Below are positions 52,841 through 61,070 of a stretch of 64,000 bases of DNA, piece by piece (position 1 is the stretch's first letter; every line of letters begins with the position of its first letter). Source of the DNA: Metabacillus sp. KUDC1714 (lineage in GTDB: Bacteria > Bacillota > Bacilli > Bacillales > Bacillaceae). The notes beneath the pieces are model-generated. The model ran no database searches. It saw nothing but the letters and a program-made list of their open reading frames with translations, and was not told where the DNA came from. The stretch lies in assembly GCF_014217835.1 (NCBI RefSeq), contig NZ_CP055263.1, positions 2,979,501 through 3,043,500 on the forward strand. The letters run 5' to 3'. The position numbers and the translations under genes are program-made.

Positions 52841-54592
52841 GTGTCTTACTTTAAAATAGATCGCATAATTGAAATAGAGGTATTAGTTGTTGGAGGAGGT
52901 GGGGCTGCAGCGCGAGCTGCCCTATCTGCTGCTCAAGCCGGGGCAGATGTTCGGATGGCAATAAAAGCAAAATGGCTAGGAAGCGGTTCCACCGCAACGG
53001 CATTTTCAGAATTATTAGCGATAGCTGCAGCCATCGGCCATGCTGATGAACGAGACCATCCTGAAATTCACTATGAAGACACGTTAGATGCTGGAAGAGG
53101 ATTTATTGATCCAGAGCTTGTTTGGACACTTGCATCAGAGGTACCAGATCGAATACAGGATCTTATAGACATAGGGTTAAATTTTGATAAGGTCGAAGAC
53201 GGAAAATTAGTACAGGGCATGAGTGATTTTGCTACATATCCACGAACTTGTCGAGTAAATGGTGTAACCGCGCGTCATATTCTAGTAGCTTTAGCCAAAC
53301 AAATTAAAAATCATAATGTCCCTATTGATGAAAATACAACAGTGTTTAAGTTAATAACAGATAAAAACAATAAGATTTCAGGTGCATTAGCAATAAATAA
53401 AGATACAGAAGAAATGATTCTTTATAAAACACCGTCTGTTATCCTTGCTTGTGGTGGTGCTCATCATATTTATAAATATGCAGTTGGTACATCAGACATG
53501 GTTGGAAATGGCTATGCAATGGCAAACGAATTGGGTGTTCCTCTTATTAATATGGAATTTATTCAAATTGGACCTGGGGCAATTCAGCCGTCTATTACTT
53601 TACTATCAGGTCCGGTATGGAAAGCAAGGCCAATTTTAACAAACAATAAAGGAGAAGACATTCTCGAAAAACATGTTCCTCAGCATGTAGATATTGATGA
53701 TGTTTACAATCATAAAGTGTTTCCTTTTACCATTTCAACTGCTGCTTACTATTTGGATACTTCCATTCAAAAAGAGCTAGAATCAAATCCAACTCCTAAT
53801 GGAGGAGTGTGGTGTACGATGCGTCCTGGTTCTGAAAGCATTGTTGATCAAAAAATGCCCAAAACCAAAGGGGTATTAAAGTCGAAGGGTATTGATGTAT
53901 TTAAAGATAAATTTGAAGTAGCACTTGTCGCGCAATGTATGAACGGGGGTGCTTTAATTGAAAGCCCGGATGGGACTACAAACGTTTCAGGTTTATTTAT
54001 CGCTGGAGAAACAGCGGGAGGAGTTCGCGGTCCAGACCGTCCTGGTGGCAATTCATTAGCTGAAGGTCAAGTTTTTGGTCACCGAACAGGGAGTGCAGCT
54101 GCTGCATATTCTCAGAAAACAACAAGTAATGAAAGTCTTGAACAAGAAACACTTGCGGCATTAAATAATCTTAATAGCTGGATTGAAAATAGTAAAGGTA
54201 AAAAAGACCTTGTTGAAGCAGTTGAATCTGTCAAAGAAACGATGTATAAAAATTGCTTAGTTATTCGAAATGAAGAGCGCTTAGATACAGCTCTAAAACA
54301 TGTGAATGAACTTGAAAGATCATTAGAAGCTGGAGAATATCAGATTAATATGCAGAATATATCAGCAGCAATTGACTTAAAACATATGCTTGTCACTTCC
54401 AAAGCAATTATCCTGTCTGCTAAAACTCGTACAGAAAGCAGAAGTTGTCATTATCGTGAAGATTATCCAAATAAAGATGATGCAAACTGGATCAAAAGTA
54501 TTTATGTCACACAGAAAGATGGTGAAATGCAAGTAAATACAAGACAATGGTTAAGTAAAAGGGTGAGTGAACGAAGTGAATCAAAACTATGA
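52841..54592 (+). CDS. Fumarate reductase/succinate dehydrogenase-like flavoprotein
   Basis: 583 residues starting at GTG. The FAD-binding motif VLVVGGGGAAARAALSAAQA and the C-terminal helical domain motif ESRSCHYREDYPNKDDANW are clear. The His that binds FAD covalently in FrdA/SdhA is absent (GSGSTATAF). The dicarboxylate residues in the FrdA motifs QYHPTG, TEGCRGEGG and HYTMGG correspond here to QIGPGA, LSGPVWKAR and AQCMNGG. It is therefore a family member with another substrate, perhaps an enoate or a CoA-free acid. No Fe-S or membrane subunit gene is nearby. Confidence 0.88.
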   Translation: MSYFKIDRIIEIEVLVVGGGGAAARAALSAAQAGADVRMAIKAKWLGSGSTATAFSELLAIAAAIGHADERDHPEIHYEDTLDAGRGFIDPELVWTLASEVPDRIQDLIDIGLNFDKVEDGKLVQGMSDFATYPRTCRVNGVTARHILVALAKQIKNHNVPIDENTTVFKLITDKNNKISGALAINKDTEEMILYKTPSVILACGGAHHIYKYAVGTSDMVGNGYAMANELGVPLINMEFIQIGPGAIQPSITLLSGPVWKARPILTNNKGEDILEKHVPQHVDIDDVYNHKVFPFTISTAAYYLDTSIQKELESNPTPNGGVWCTMRPGSESIVDQKMPKTKGVLKSKGIDVFKDKFEVALVAQCMNGGALIESPDGTTNVSGLFIAGETAGGVRGPDRPGGNSLAEGQVFGHRTGSAAAAYSQKTTSNESLEQETLAALNNLNSWIENSKGKKDLVEAVESVKETMYKNCLVIRNEERLDTALKHVNELERSLEAGEYQINMQNISAAIDLKHMLVTSKAIILSAKTRTESRSCHYREDYPNKDDANWIKSIYVTQKDGEMQVNTRQWLSKRVSERSESKL

Positions 54593-55353
54593 AGCTTGAA
54601 GTCTTAATTAAGAGTGGGATTGCACATGTTGAATTAAATAATCCACCTTTCAATCTATTAACAAATACAGTGAAACATAAAGTGAAGGAAGCTTTTCGTG
54701 TTCTTTCAGCTAATCGAAACGTGAGAGTCATCTTGTTTACTGCTGCGGGTGAACATTTCTGCTGCGGTGCTGACTTAAAAGAATTCTCTGCTAGAATCAA
54801 CAACAATAAGGCAAAGGAAGCGTGGATTGAAGGACATGAAATGCTTCAGGCTATAATGGATGCTCCTCAACCAACGATTGTTTGCGTAAAAGGAAATACA
54901 CTTGGTGGAGGAGCCGAGTTAGCTACTGCTTTTGATATAAGGATATTTGCTGAGGATGTTGCATTTGGTTATCCAGAAGTTTCACGAACGGTTTTTCCTG
55001 GAAACGGAGGTTTTGAACGATTTCTACAGCTTTCAGGGGAAGCGAATGCGGCTTATTTATTTTTAACAGGAGAAAAAATACTAGCTGCAGATGCGTTAAG
55101 AATCGGGATTGCTAATAAGATAGTAGAGAAAAATCAGCTTGAAATAGAAGGAAAGAAAATGGCTGACCTAGTTGCTTCATACTCAAACAAAACGATTCGG
55201 ACAATTAAAAAAGTAATTAAAGGATGCCGCCAAAAAGACCTGTTTTTTAAAGAGGGAATGAATCACTTTGATGCTCTTCACCAAACGGAAGATATCGTTG
55301 AATCTATTAATGCATTTTTTGAAAAAAGAGATCCCCGTTACCAACATAAATAA
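54589..55353 (+). CDS. Enoyl-CoA hydratase/isomerase (crotonase family)
   Basis: 254 residues; the ATG overlaps the preceding stop (ATGA). Oxyanion-hole and active-site regions are seen: HFCCGADLKEFS, NTLGGGAELATAFDIRIFA with the first Glu, and VAFGYPEVSRTVFPGNGG with the second Glu. Both catalytic acids are kept, so hydratase activity is likely. It would add water to the enoyl-CoA made by the upstream dehydrogenase. Confidence 0.93.
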   Translation: MKLEVLIKSGIAHVELNNPPFNLLTNTVKHKVKEAFRVLSANRNVRVILFTAAGEHFCCGADLKEFSARINNNKAKEAWIEGHEMLQAIMDAPQPTIVCVKGNTLGGGAELATAFDIRIFAEDVAFGYPEVSRTVFPGNGGFERFLQLSGEANAAYLFLTGEKILAADALRIGIANKIVEKNQLEIEGKKMADLVASYSNKTIRTIKKVIKGCRQKDLFFKEGMNHFDALHQTEDIVESINAFFEKRDPRYQHK

Positions 55354-55431
55354 CATCAAAAGTCTTCAGGCATCAGATGTAAATCGAGCTAAACTTACCT
55401 TAAACATGATTACGATTTGGAGGTTAGGAAA

Positions 55432-56145
55432 ATGAACATAGGCTTTCGAATATTTTCAGTTGATAAACGCGTTGATCAATTGATCGTTGACCAGTTTAGA
55501 ACAGTTGTTACACCACATATTAGTGATAATATGAGCAGGTTGCAAGGAGCAGGAGCAAAATTAAGACCATACCATAATGGGATGAAGCTTGTAGGTACGG
55601 CATTTACTGTGAAAACAAGACCTGGAGATAACTTAATGGTTCACAAAGCGATCGATTTAGCACAACCAGGTGACGTTATTGTTGTTGATGCAGGAGGCGA
55701 TCAAACAAATGCCATTGTAGGAGAGATTATGCAAAGAATAGCGAAAAAAAATAGAATTGCGGGATTTGTCATTAATGGTGCTATTCGTGATACAGTTGCT
55801 TTTAAAAATGATTCATTCCCAGTTTATGCAAAAGGAGTGACTCATCGAGGACCATATAAAGATGGCCCAGGAGAAATAAACGTTCCTGTTTCATTTAATG
55901 GTATGATTATTCATCCAGGTGATTTAATAGTAGGAGATGAAGATGGTCTTGTAGTAGTCCCGTTAGAGGAGGCAGAAGAAATCCTGGAAAAAGCACAAAA
56001 AATGGCTCGAAAAGAGGTAGAAATATTTCAATCTATTGAACAAGGAACAATAGATAGAAACTGGATTGATAGCACTTTAAAAGAAAAAGGCTGTGAAAGC
56101 TATGATTCTTATAAATCGTTCACTACCAGTGGTGGTTATAAATGA
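55432..56145 (+). CDS. RraA-like aldolase/decarboxylase (HMG aldolase family)
   Basis: 237 residues from the ATG at 55432; the TTG at 55417 overlaps its GGAGG ribosome site. Motifs: HISDNMSRLQGAGAKLRPYH, GDVIVVDAGGDQTNAIVGEI, GFVINGAIRDTVAFKN and GDLIVGDEDGLVVVP. This matches the class II 4-hydroxy-4-methyl-2-oxoglutarate aldolase/oxaloacetate decarboxylase family, in which the RD pair of GAIRD and the GG-D motif bind metal and pyruvate enolate. It could cleave a 4-hydroxy-2-oxoacid to pyruvate in this pathway. The RNase E-inhibitor role of E. coli RraA is unlikely in this context. Confidence 0.9.
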   Translation: MNIGFRIFSVDKRVDQLIVDQFRTVVTPHISDNMSRLQGAGAKLRPYHNGMKLVGTAFTVKTRPGDNLMVHKAIDLAQPGDVIVVDAGGDQTNAIVGEIMQRIAKKNRIAGFVINGAIRDTVAFKNDSFPVYAKGVTHRGPYKDGPGEINVPVSFNGMIIHPGDLIVGDEDGLVVVPLEEAEEILEKAQKMARKEVEIFQSIEQGTIDRNWIDSTLKEKGCESYDSYKSFTTSGGYK

Positions 56146-57125
56146 AGCCAAAAGTTTATATTACAAGGAAAATTCCTGAACAGATTCTAGAGAAAATTAG
56201 TATGGTTTGTGATGTACGAATGTGGGATAAAGAAGATATCCCAGTCCCGTATGAAATATTGGAAAAGGAAATTGTAGATATTGATGGACTATTTTGTTTA
56301 TTAACAGAAACAATCGATCATTCATTAATGAGCAAAGCCACAAACCTTAAAATTGTTGCTAATATGGCAGTCGGATATAATAATATCGATATTACAAGTG
56401 CAACAAAGCATGGAATAATGGTTACGAATACACCAGGTGTTTTAACAGAGACGACTGCAGATCTAACCTTTGGGCTTTTAATGGCAACAGCCCGCCGTCT
56501 AGTAGAGGCATCCGACTATTTAAAAAATGGAGATTGGAAAACGTGGTCTCCAATGAAACTAACTGGTCAAGATGTACACGGAGCAACTTTAGGGATCATC
56601 GGTTTAGGTCGGATAGGAGAGGCTTTGGCACGAAGAGCAAAAGGTTTTAACATGGAGATTCTTTACTATAATCGAAGCCGAAAATACGAACAAGAAAAAG
56701 AGCTAGGTATAACATACACTTCATTTGAAAACCTTCTAAAAGTATCGGATTTTATATGTATAATAACTCCTTACACCCCAGAAACGAAACATTTAATAGA
56801 TACAGAACAACTTTCATTGATGAAAAAGAATGCAATACTAATTAATACTGCAAGAGGAGGTATTGTGAATGAAGCTGCCTTATATAATACCTTAAAAAAC
56901 AAAGGTATTTTTGGGGCAGGTTTAGATGTATTTGAAGAAGAGCCTGTATCTTTAGATCACCCGCTTTTAACTTTACCTAATGTTGTGACCCTGCCGCATA
57001 TAGGTAGTGCGAGTAAAGCAACTAGAATAAAAATGGCTGACCTTGCGGCAAATAATTTAATTTTAGGTTTAAAAGGTAAAAGACCACAAAATTTAATAAA
57101 TGATGTTTGTTTCAATCACAAATAA
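56142..57125 (+). CDS. D-2-hydroxyacid dehydrogenase (glycerate/glyoxylate reductase type)
   Basis: 327 residues; the ATG overlaps the RraA-like stop (ATGA). NAD-binding GATLGIIGLGRIGEALARRA, catalytic Arg in LINTARGGIVNEA, Glu in FEEEP and His in LPHIGSAS are all present. It would interconvert a 2-oxoacid and a D-2-hydroxyacid, either feeding the aldolase or removing its product. Last gene of the operon; a terminator follows. Confidence 0.93.
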   Translation: MKPKVYITRKIPEQILEKISMVCDVRMWDKEDIPVPYEILEKEIVDIDGLFCLLTETIDHSLMSKATNLKIVANMAVGYNNIDITSATKHGIMVTNTPGVLTETTADLTFGLLMATARRLVEASDYLKNGDWKTWSPMKLTGQDVHGATLGIIGLGRIGEALARRAKGFNMEILYYNRSRKYEQEKELGITYTSFENLLKVSDFICIITPYTPETKHLIDTEQLSLMKKNAILINTARGGIVNEAALYNTLKNKGIFGAGLDVFEEEPVSLDHPLLTLPNVVTLPHIGSASKATRIKMADLAANNLILGLKGKRPQNLINDVCFNHK

Positions 57126-57233
57126 GCAATATAATAGTTTCCCATTTAGATATTCTTACTAGTCTACCTAAATTTTTTATGAAAAAGTGAATTAACACTA
57201 CAGAAATTGATGAAAAAACACAACTTTGAACCA

Positions 57234-57277
57234 AAAGCTTCAATTCATTGATAAAAAAAAGGATTGAGGCTTTTTTT
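57234..57277 (+). terminator. Terminator of the acyl-CoA dehydrogenase operon
   Basis: AAAGCTTCAAT (57234-57244) pairs with ATTGAGGCTTT (57263-57273, one G-T pair) around an A-rich loop, followed by T residues. It lies about 110 bases after the last gene. Confidence 0.75.
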
Positions 57278-57338
57278 ATTGCGTGCCCAGCAAGCCGTTA
57301 ATTGCTAATTGGTGAAAGTTCAATCTGAGTAAGTCCCA

Positions 57339-57545
57339 TGGCCAATTCCTGCGTTAGGGATTGGTTACGGTGAAACAAAGATTATTGAAGCGTATGACTT
57401 TATTAAATCAATTGTGGATGATACAACAGTTTCTCCTAACTTTGACGATGGATATCGAAGTGCTGTTATCAGTGATGCGATTCTTGAATCAGCGGAAAAA
57501 GGTCAGTGGGTGAATCTTGATAAAACTCCTGTGAAAACAAATTAA
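57339..57545 (+). pseudogene. Truncated copy of the Gfo/Idh dehydrogenase 2 gene (3' end)
   Basis: The frame reads WPIPALGIGYGETKIIEAYD, a FIKSIVDDTTVSPNFDDGYR segment and AILESAEKGQWV, then a stop. It matches the last 68 or so codons of the gene ending at 32620, with many synonymous and some amino-acid differences. The 5' four fifths is missing, with no start. It is the remnant of a paralogue or duplicated locus, not a recent copy. Confidence 0.88.
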
Positions 57546-57559
57546 TTTTTACATCTAAG

Positions 57560-57589
57560 ACTGCCAGGAATTAATTTCTGGCGGTTTTT
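57560..57589 (+). terminator. Terminator after the truncated dehydrogenase copy
   Basis: CTGCCAGGAATT pairs with AATTTCTGGCGG (including G-T pairs), followed by TTTTT. It is presumably the original terminator of the lost gene. Confidence 0.75.
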
Positions 57590-57634
57590 CAAGACACAAT
57601 GGAGACTTTGAAATATGTGAAAGGAGAAATATCT

Positions 57635-57712
57635 TTGACATTTGCAGTAATACTTATTATTATGTTAGCCATATCTGCATTACTAGAACGATATTCACAG
57701 CAAAAAATATAG
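57635..57712 (+). CDS. Possible 25-residue membrane microprotein
   Basis: A TTG start 9 bases after AAGGAG opens a frame for MTFAVILIIMLAISALLERY plus SQQKI: one hydrophobic helix with a polar C-terminal tail. The ribosome site and composition favour a real small membrane peptide, but there is no other support. Other short frames up to 57930, such as an ATG-started 24-codon one at 57864, are weaker. Confidence 0.35.
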   Translation: MTFAVILIIMLAISALLERYSQQKI

Positions 57713-57936
57713 AATCTAACTACAGTAAAAAAACAAAAGGAAATCTAACAAGATTAAATTCTATTTAAGGAGTGGTCATTTTTTTTCACTGCTATTTGTG
57801 GGGCTATATATTGTACTTAGGTAAGTATTAGTTGAGGATTATCATATATAAAAGAGTGCTATCATGGACCAAACTAGGTGGATGCGGGGAATATTTAAAG
57901 GAATTCTTGCTCAAATTCTAGGTCAAACTCTCGGCT

Positions 57937-57966
57937 AAAAAAGACATCCCATTTTTGGAATGCCCT
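57937..57966 (-). terminator. Terminator of the Rrf2 gene
   Basis: Read on the minus strand, GGCATTCC and GGGATGTC form a stem with G-T pairs around AAAAAT, followed by TTTTTT. It starts 5 bases past the stop codon of the Rrf2-type gene. Confidence 0.7.
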
Positions 57967-57970
57967 TTTA

Positions 57971-58402
57971 CTAGTTATTCTCAATTGTAGCAATATCCTT
58001 CACAACATCCTCTAGTGTTACGCTCCTCAACACCTTCTCCATAGCTAACTGAGCTGATGTGAACAATGGTTCGATTGTATTCTGGATGTTCCTACCTACA
58101 GGACATTTTGGATTTGGATTTTCATGGACGCTAAATAGCTCTTTTTCCTGTACTACATTCACTGCTTTATAAACGTCAAACAGTGTAATATCATATAATT
58201 TTTTTGAGAGTTTAGCCCCTGCAATACCTGGTTTTACCTCTATTAAACCAGCATTTTTTAACATTCCCATGAGTTTTCTGATCACTGCTGAGTTTGTGTT
58301 TACACTGGATGCTAAAAATTCAGAAGACGTTATCCCTTCTTTATTTAATTCAATTAAAGCTAATATATGAATACCGACAGCGAATCGGCTGCTGATGGAC
58401 AT
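57971..58402 (-). CDS. Rrf2-family transcriptional regulator
   Basis: 143 residues with an Rrf2 winged helix (SSRFAVGIHILALIELNKEG, VNTNSAVIRKLMGMLKNAGL) and the GAKLSKKLYDITLFDVYKAV wing and dimer region. Only one Cys is visible in the segment where Fe-S members have three (NPNPKCPVGRNIQ), so it is a non-cluster or redox/thiol-sensing type such as YwnA. It is divergent from the NmrA-type reductase gene and probably controls it through the palindrome at 58553-58571. Confidence 0.9.
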   Translation of the reverse strand: MSISSRFAVGIHILALIELNKEGITSSEFLASSVNTNSAVIRKLMGMLKNAGLIEVKPGIAGAKLSKKLYDITLFDVYKAVNVVQEKELFSVHENPNPKCPVGRNIQNTIEPLFTSAQLAMEKVLRSVTLEDVVKDIATIENN

Positions 58403-58516
58403 GTTCAGTCACCACCCTTGTGAACAAATCTATTTACTAATTTATAAGTGTAATTAATTTGATTACAAGTCTATTATACCAAATTTCGATGAAAATAATA
58501 TATGATATCTAACCTG

Positions 58517-58571
58517 TTGACAAAATGATTACCTGTAACTAAAATAAATACATGTAACCGAATTTGTTACA
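58517..58571 (+). promoter_or_regulatory. Promoter and Rrf2-type operator of the reductase gene
   Basis: TTGACA (58517-58522), a 17-base spacer and TAAAAT (58540-58545) give a good sigma-A promoter. TGTAAC (58553-58558) and GTTACA (58566-58571) form an inverted repeat around the start site, suited to repression by the divergent Rrf2 protein. Confidence 0.75.
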
Positions 58572-58597
58572 ATCGAAACCGAACTGGAGGAATATAA

Positions 58598-59470
58598 ATG
58601 AAAATATTAGTTACAGGAGCAACTGGAAAATTAGGATCTAAGGTTGTGGAGTCATTATTAACATCCATACCTGCGAGTGAGCTGGCGGTGAGTGTTCGAA
58701 ATCCTGAGAAAGCAGAAGGACTTCGAGCTCGAGGAGTAGAGATTCGAAAAGGTGATTTTGACCATCCAGAAACATTAGATGATGCTTTTAAAGGGATTGA
58801 TCGTTTATTAATTATTTCTGCAGATGGTGATAATGATACAAGAATTCGTCAACATACAAATGCAGTGCAAGCAGCTGAACGTGCAGGGATAAAATTTATT
58901 GCATACACGAGTATCGCAAATGCAACAGAAAGCAAAAATTTAATGGCTCCTCCTCATGTCTCGACAGAAGCAGCCATCTTGAAGACGGGTATCCCATATT
59001 CTTTCTTACGTAATAATTGGTATTTGGAAAATGAAATTGATAGCATTCAAGGTGCTATGGCAGGAGCTCCATGGGTAACTTCTGCTGGAGCTGGTAAAGT
59101 TGGCTGGGCACTACAACAAGATTATGCAGATGCAGCAGCAGCAGTTCTTTTAGGTGAAGGGAACGAAAATACAGTTTATGAACTTTCTGGCCCTCTTTTA
59201 ACTCAAGAAGAATTAGTGACGGCTATTGGTGCTGTATTAGGCAAAGAAATACCTGTACAACAAGTTGGTGACGAAGAATATGCCGAAATAATGAAAGGCT
59301 TAGGTTTACCTGAATTTGTCATTCCGATTGTAGTAGGAATTTAAGAAAGCATTCGAAATGGTTCACTTGAAATTGAAAGCAATGATTTTGAAAAAGTTCT
59401 TGGTCGCCCAGTTACGCCAATCAAAGAGGCACTTACACACATTGTAAATGCAAACTCTCAATCAAACTAA
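58598..59470 (+). pseudogene. NmrA-like NAD(P)H:quinone reductase (QorB/YtfG type) with internal stop
   Basis: The first 248 codons encode a Rossmann protein (ILVTGATGKLGSKVVESLLT, LLIISADGDNDTRIRQH, PYSFLRNNWYLENE). A TAA at 59342-59344 interrupts it. The same frame then continues for 41 codons of typical family sequence (SIRNGSLEIESNDFEKVLGR, PVTPIKEALTHIV) to a stop at 59470. A single base change in the TAA would restore a normal protein of about 290 residues. The shortened product lacks the C-terminal substrate-domain helix and may or may not work. It could also be a sequencing error. Confidence 0.85.
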
Positions 59471-59802
59471 ATAGATAATTCCAAAAATTAATCATGTAGA
59501 TAAACCGACCTTCGTACGAGAAAAAGTCAGCTTTTAAGTTGATGTTGGACTCGGATGAGAAATAGGTCATCCTGGAATGTTCCTATTGACCTTAAAATAC
59601 GATCTAGGCGCTTTTTGGTACAAGAGCTTGATATCCTTAGCTAGACCAATACTCTAATATTGCACAAAAATTTGCACAGACTTAATTTATTTCATTGAAT
59701 TTTATTAACTCATTTTACAGTCACTAGCCAAAAACGTTGATTTATCAATACTTATTTAACTCGATCCTATTACATTTAACTCTATTAATTTCCCACCCAA
59801 TT

Positions 59803-59848
59803 TTGACAGGGTAGGGGTCGGGGGATTCAAATCTTTCTCGGATCATCA
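59803..59848 (+). repeat. tRNA-3'-end-like repeat, right copy
   Basis: A 46-base near-copy of 6476-6520 in the same orientation. It begins TTGACAGGGTAGGGGTCGGG and ends CTCGGATCATCA, and its T-arm is damaged by substitutions and an inserted A. A terminator-like hairpin follows at once, as behind a real tRNA gene. An integrase fragment lies 110 bases further on. No 5' tRNA half is seen in the upstream 300 bases. Confidence 0.6.
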
Positions 59849-59856
59849 TAACAGGC

Positions 59857-59887
59857 CCTTGGTAATCCTTGATTATCAAGGTTTTTT
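59857..59887 (+). terminator. Terminator behind the right tRNA-like repeat
   Basis: CCTTGGTAAT pairs with ATTATCAAGG (one G-T pair), followed by TTTTTT. The rest of 59471-59802 shows no supportable gene. Confidence 0.7.
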
Positions 59888-59956
59888 ATATATAACAGAG
59901 TACTTGAATAACAAGTAACGATTTCTACCTTCCCATTTATCTCCTATAGCCAACCT

Positions 59957-60110
59957 TTCATTGTTTTTAATTCTTTTGTAGCGTGTTCATTGTTCTTATG
60001 GACTTTTTAGTTTTGGGTGACTTGAAAATGTAACCCTGTTTTGTATGAATTAATGCTTGTTTTACATGTGTTTTTCCTTCCCATAAGTTGATATGATCCC
60101 ATTCTAGTGA
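59957..60110 (-). pseudogene. Tyrosine recombinase (integrase) fragment
   Basis: On the minus strand LEWDHINLWEGKTHVKQALI and TKQGYIFKSPKTKKSIRT match the start of the catalytic domain of ICE/phage tyrosine integrases. The usual form there is LxWxDID...ALxxTKxGxIFKxPKTKKSxRT. A shifted frame continues with ATKELKTMK. The catalytic Arg region upstream and the HxxR...Y part are missing. It sits beside the tRNA-like repeat, as expected for the remains of an integrative element. Confidence 0.72.
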
Positions 60111-60167
60111 ACTCCTCGACGCATTCCTGTTGAAACTGAGGGAGTTTAAGTACAATGTTTCACAAAT

Positions 60168-60208
60168 TAAAAGACGAGCTTCCCTTCCCTATCAGGGCCT
60201 CGGCTTTT
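60168..60208. terminator. Imperfect terminator-like hairpin
   Basis: AAAAG, CGAG and CCC blocks pair with GGG, CTCG and CTTTT blocks with small internal mismatches. It could act in either direction. From here to 60428 no gene is seen. Confidence 0.5.
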
Positions 60209-60428
60209 CTTGTGATTAGATATTATTTAATGAGCAATCAGCATAATATACCTTCATTTTTCAGAATTTGCTTTATCGGGAATCACCTGATTTAAAATGC
60301 CAAGATAGTGCTTTTTATTTGTTGCAAATTTAGAGTTTTATAGCAGTTAAAACAATAACTTGTTACTTCTGGGTCCATTTGGGTAAATTAATTTAAATGA
60401 AAATGTTCAAAAGAAGGGAATGTAGCAA

Positions 60429-60818
60429 ATGTTTGATTATACTGTAGCAACAAATAATAGTATAAAGGAAGCAATATCTAGTCTGGAATTAAGTCTAAAG
60501 GAAGAAAAGTTTGGGGTATTATGGATGTTTGATATTAAAGAAAAGCTACAAGAGAAAGGACTGGAGTTTGAATCAGACTATCTAGTTTTAGAAGTGTGTA
60601 ACCCGTATGAAGCCGAGAGAGTATTGAAAGAAAATTTATTAGTTGGTTATTTTCTGCCATGTAAAATTGTTGTTTATAGTGACAATGGCAAAACGAAAAT
60701 TGGAATGCCAAGACCTACTGCTTTAATAAATTTAGTAAACAATGAGGAAGTAAAAAAGCTTGCTAATGATATTGAGCTAAGATTAATTAATTGTATTAAT
60801 AAAAGCATTCTAAGTTAA
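60429..60818 (+). CDS. DUF302 protein
   Basis: 129 residues with the DUF302 signature: FDYTVATNNSIKEAISSLEL, KEEKFGVLWMFDIKEKLQEK, VLEVCNPYEAERVLKENLLV and GYFLPCKIVVYSDNGKTKIG. The two conserved cysteines are present. DUF302 proteins often accompany sulfur-oxidation and persulfide genes, as here. The biochemical role is not established; heme, metal or persulfide binding has been proposed for the family. GAAGGGAATG precedes the ATG. Confidence 0.9.
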   Translation: MFDYTVATNNSIKEAISSLELSLKEEKFGVLWMFDIKEKLQEKGLEFESDYLVLEVCNPYEAERVLKENLLVGYFLPCKIVVYSDNGKTKIGMPRPTALINLVNNEEVKKLANDIELRLINCINKSILS

Positions 60819-60991
60819 AAAAATCAATCATTCCAATCTTTCATTGTATTTTTACTTAGGGGTTATTATGTATGTACATATAAGAATGTAACAGAGTGAT
60901 TTATGAAAATTTATATTGTGCACGAAGTATTAAAGATTTGTGGTTTGTTTTTTCTTATAAAGTTGCTTATAAAAAAGAAATTAAGAGGATG

Positions 60992-61020
60992 TTGACAATA
61001 TACCCTACACGGTATATTAT
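60992..61020 (+). promoter_or_regulatory. CstR-type operator within the rhodanese-cstR promoter
   Basis: TTGACA (60992-60997), a 17-base spacer and TATTAT (61015-61020). ATACCCTACACGGTAT (61000-61015) fills the spacer and has the ATACC...GGTAT form known for persulfide-sensing CstR operators. Repressor binding would exclude RNA polymerase. Confidence 0.8.
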
Positions 61021-61070
61021 GAATCATGTAAGTTGTTCCTTTTGCTACAAATTAGGGAGGAGCCTTTCAC

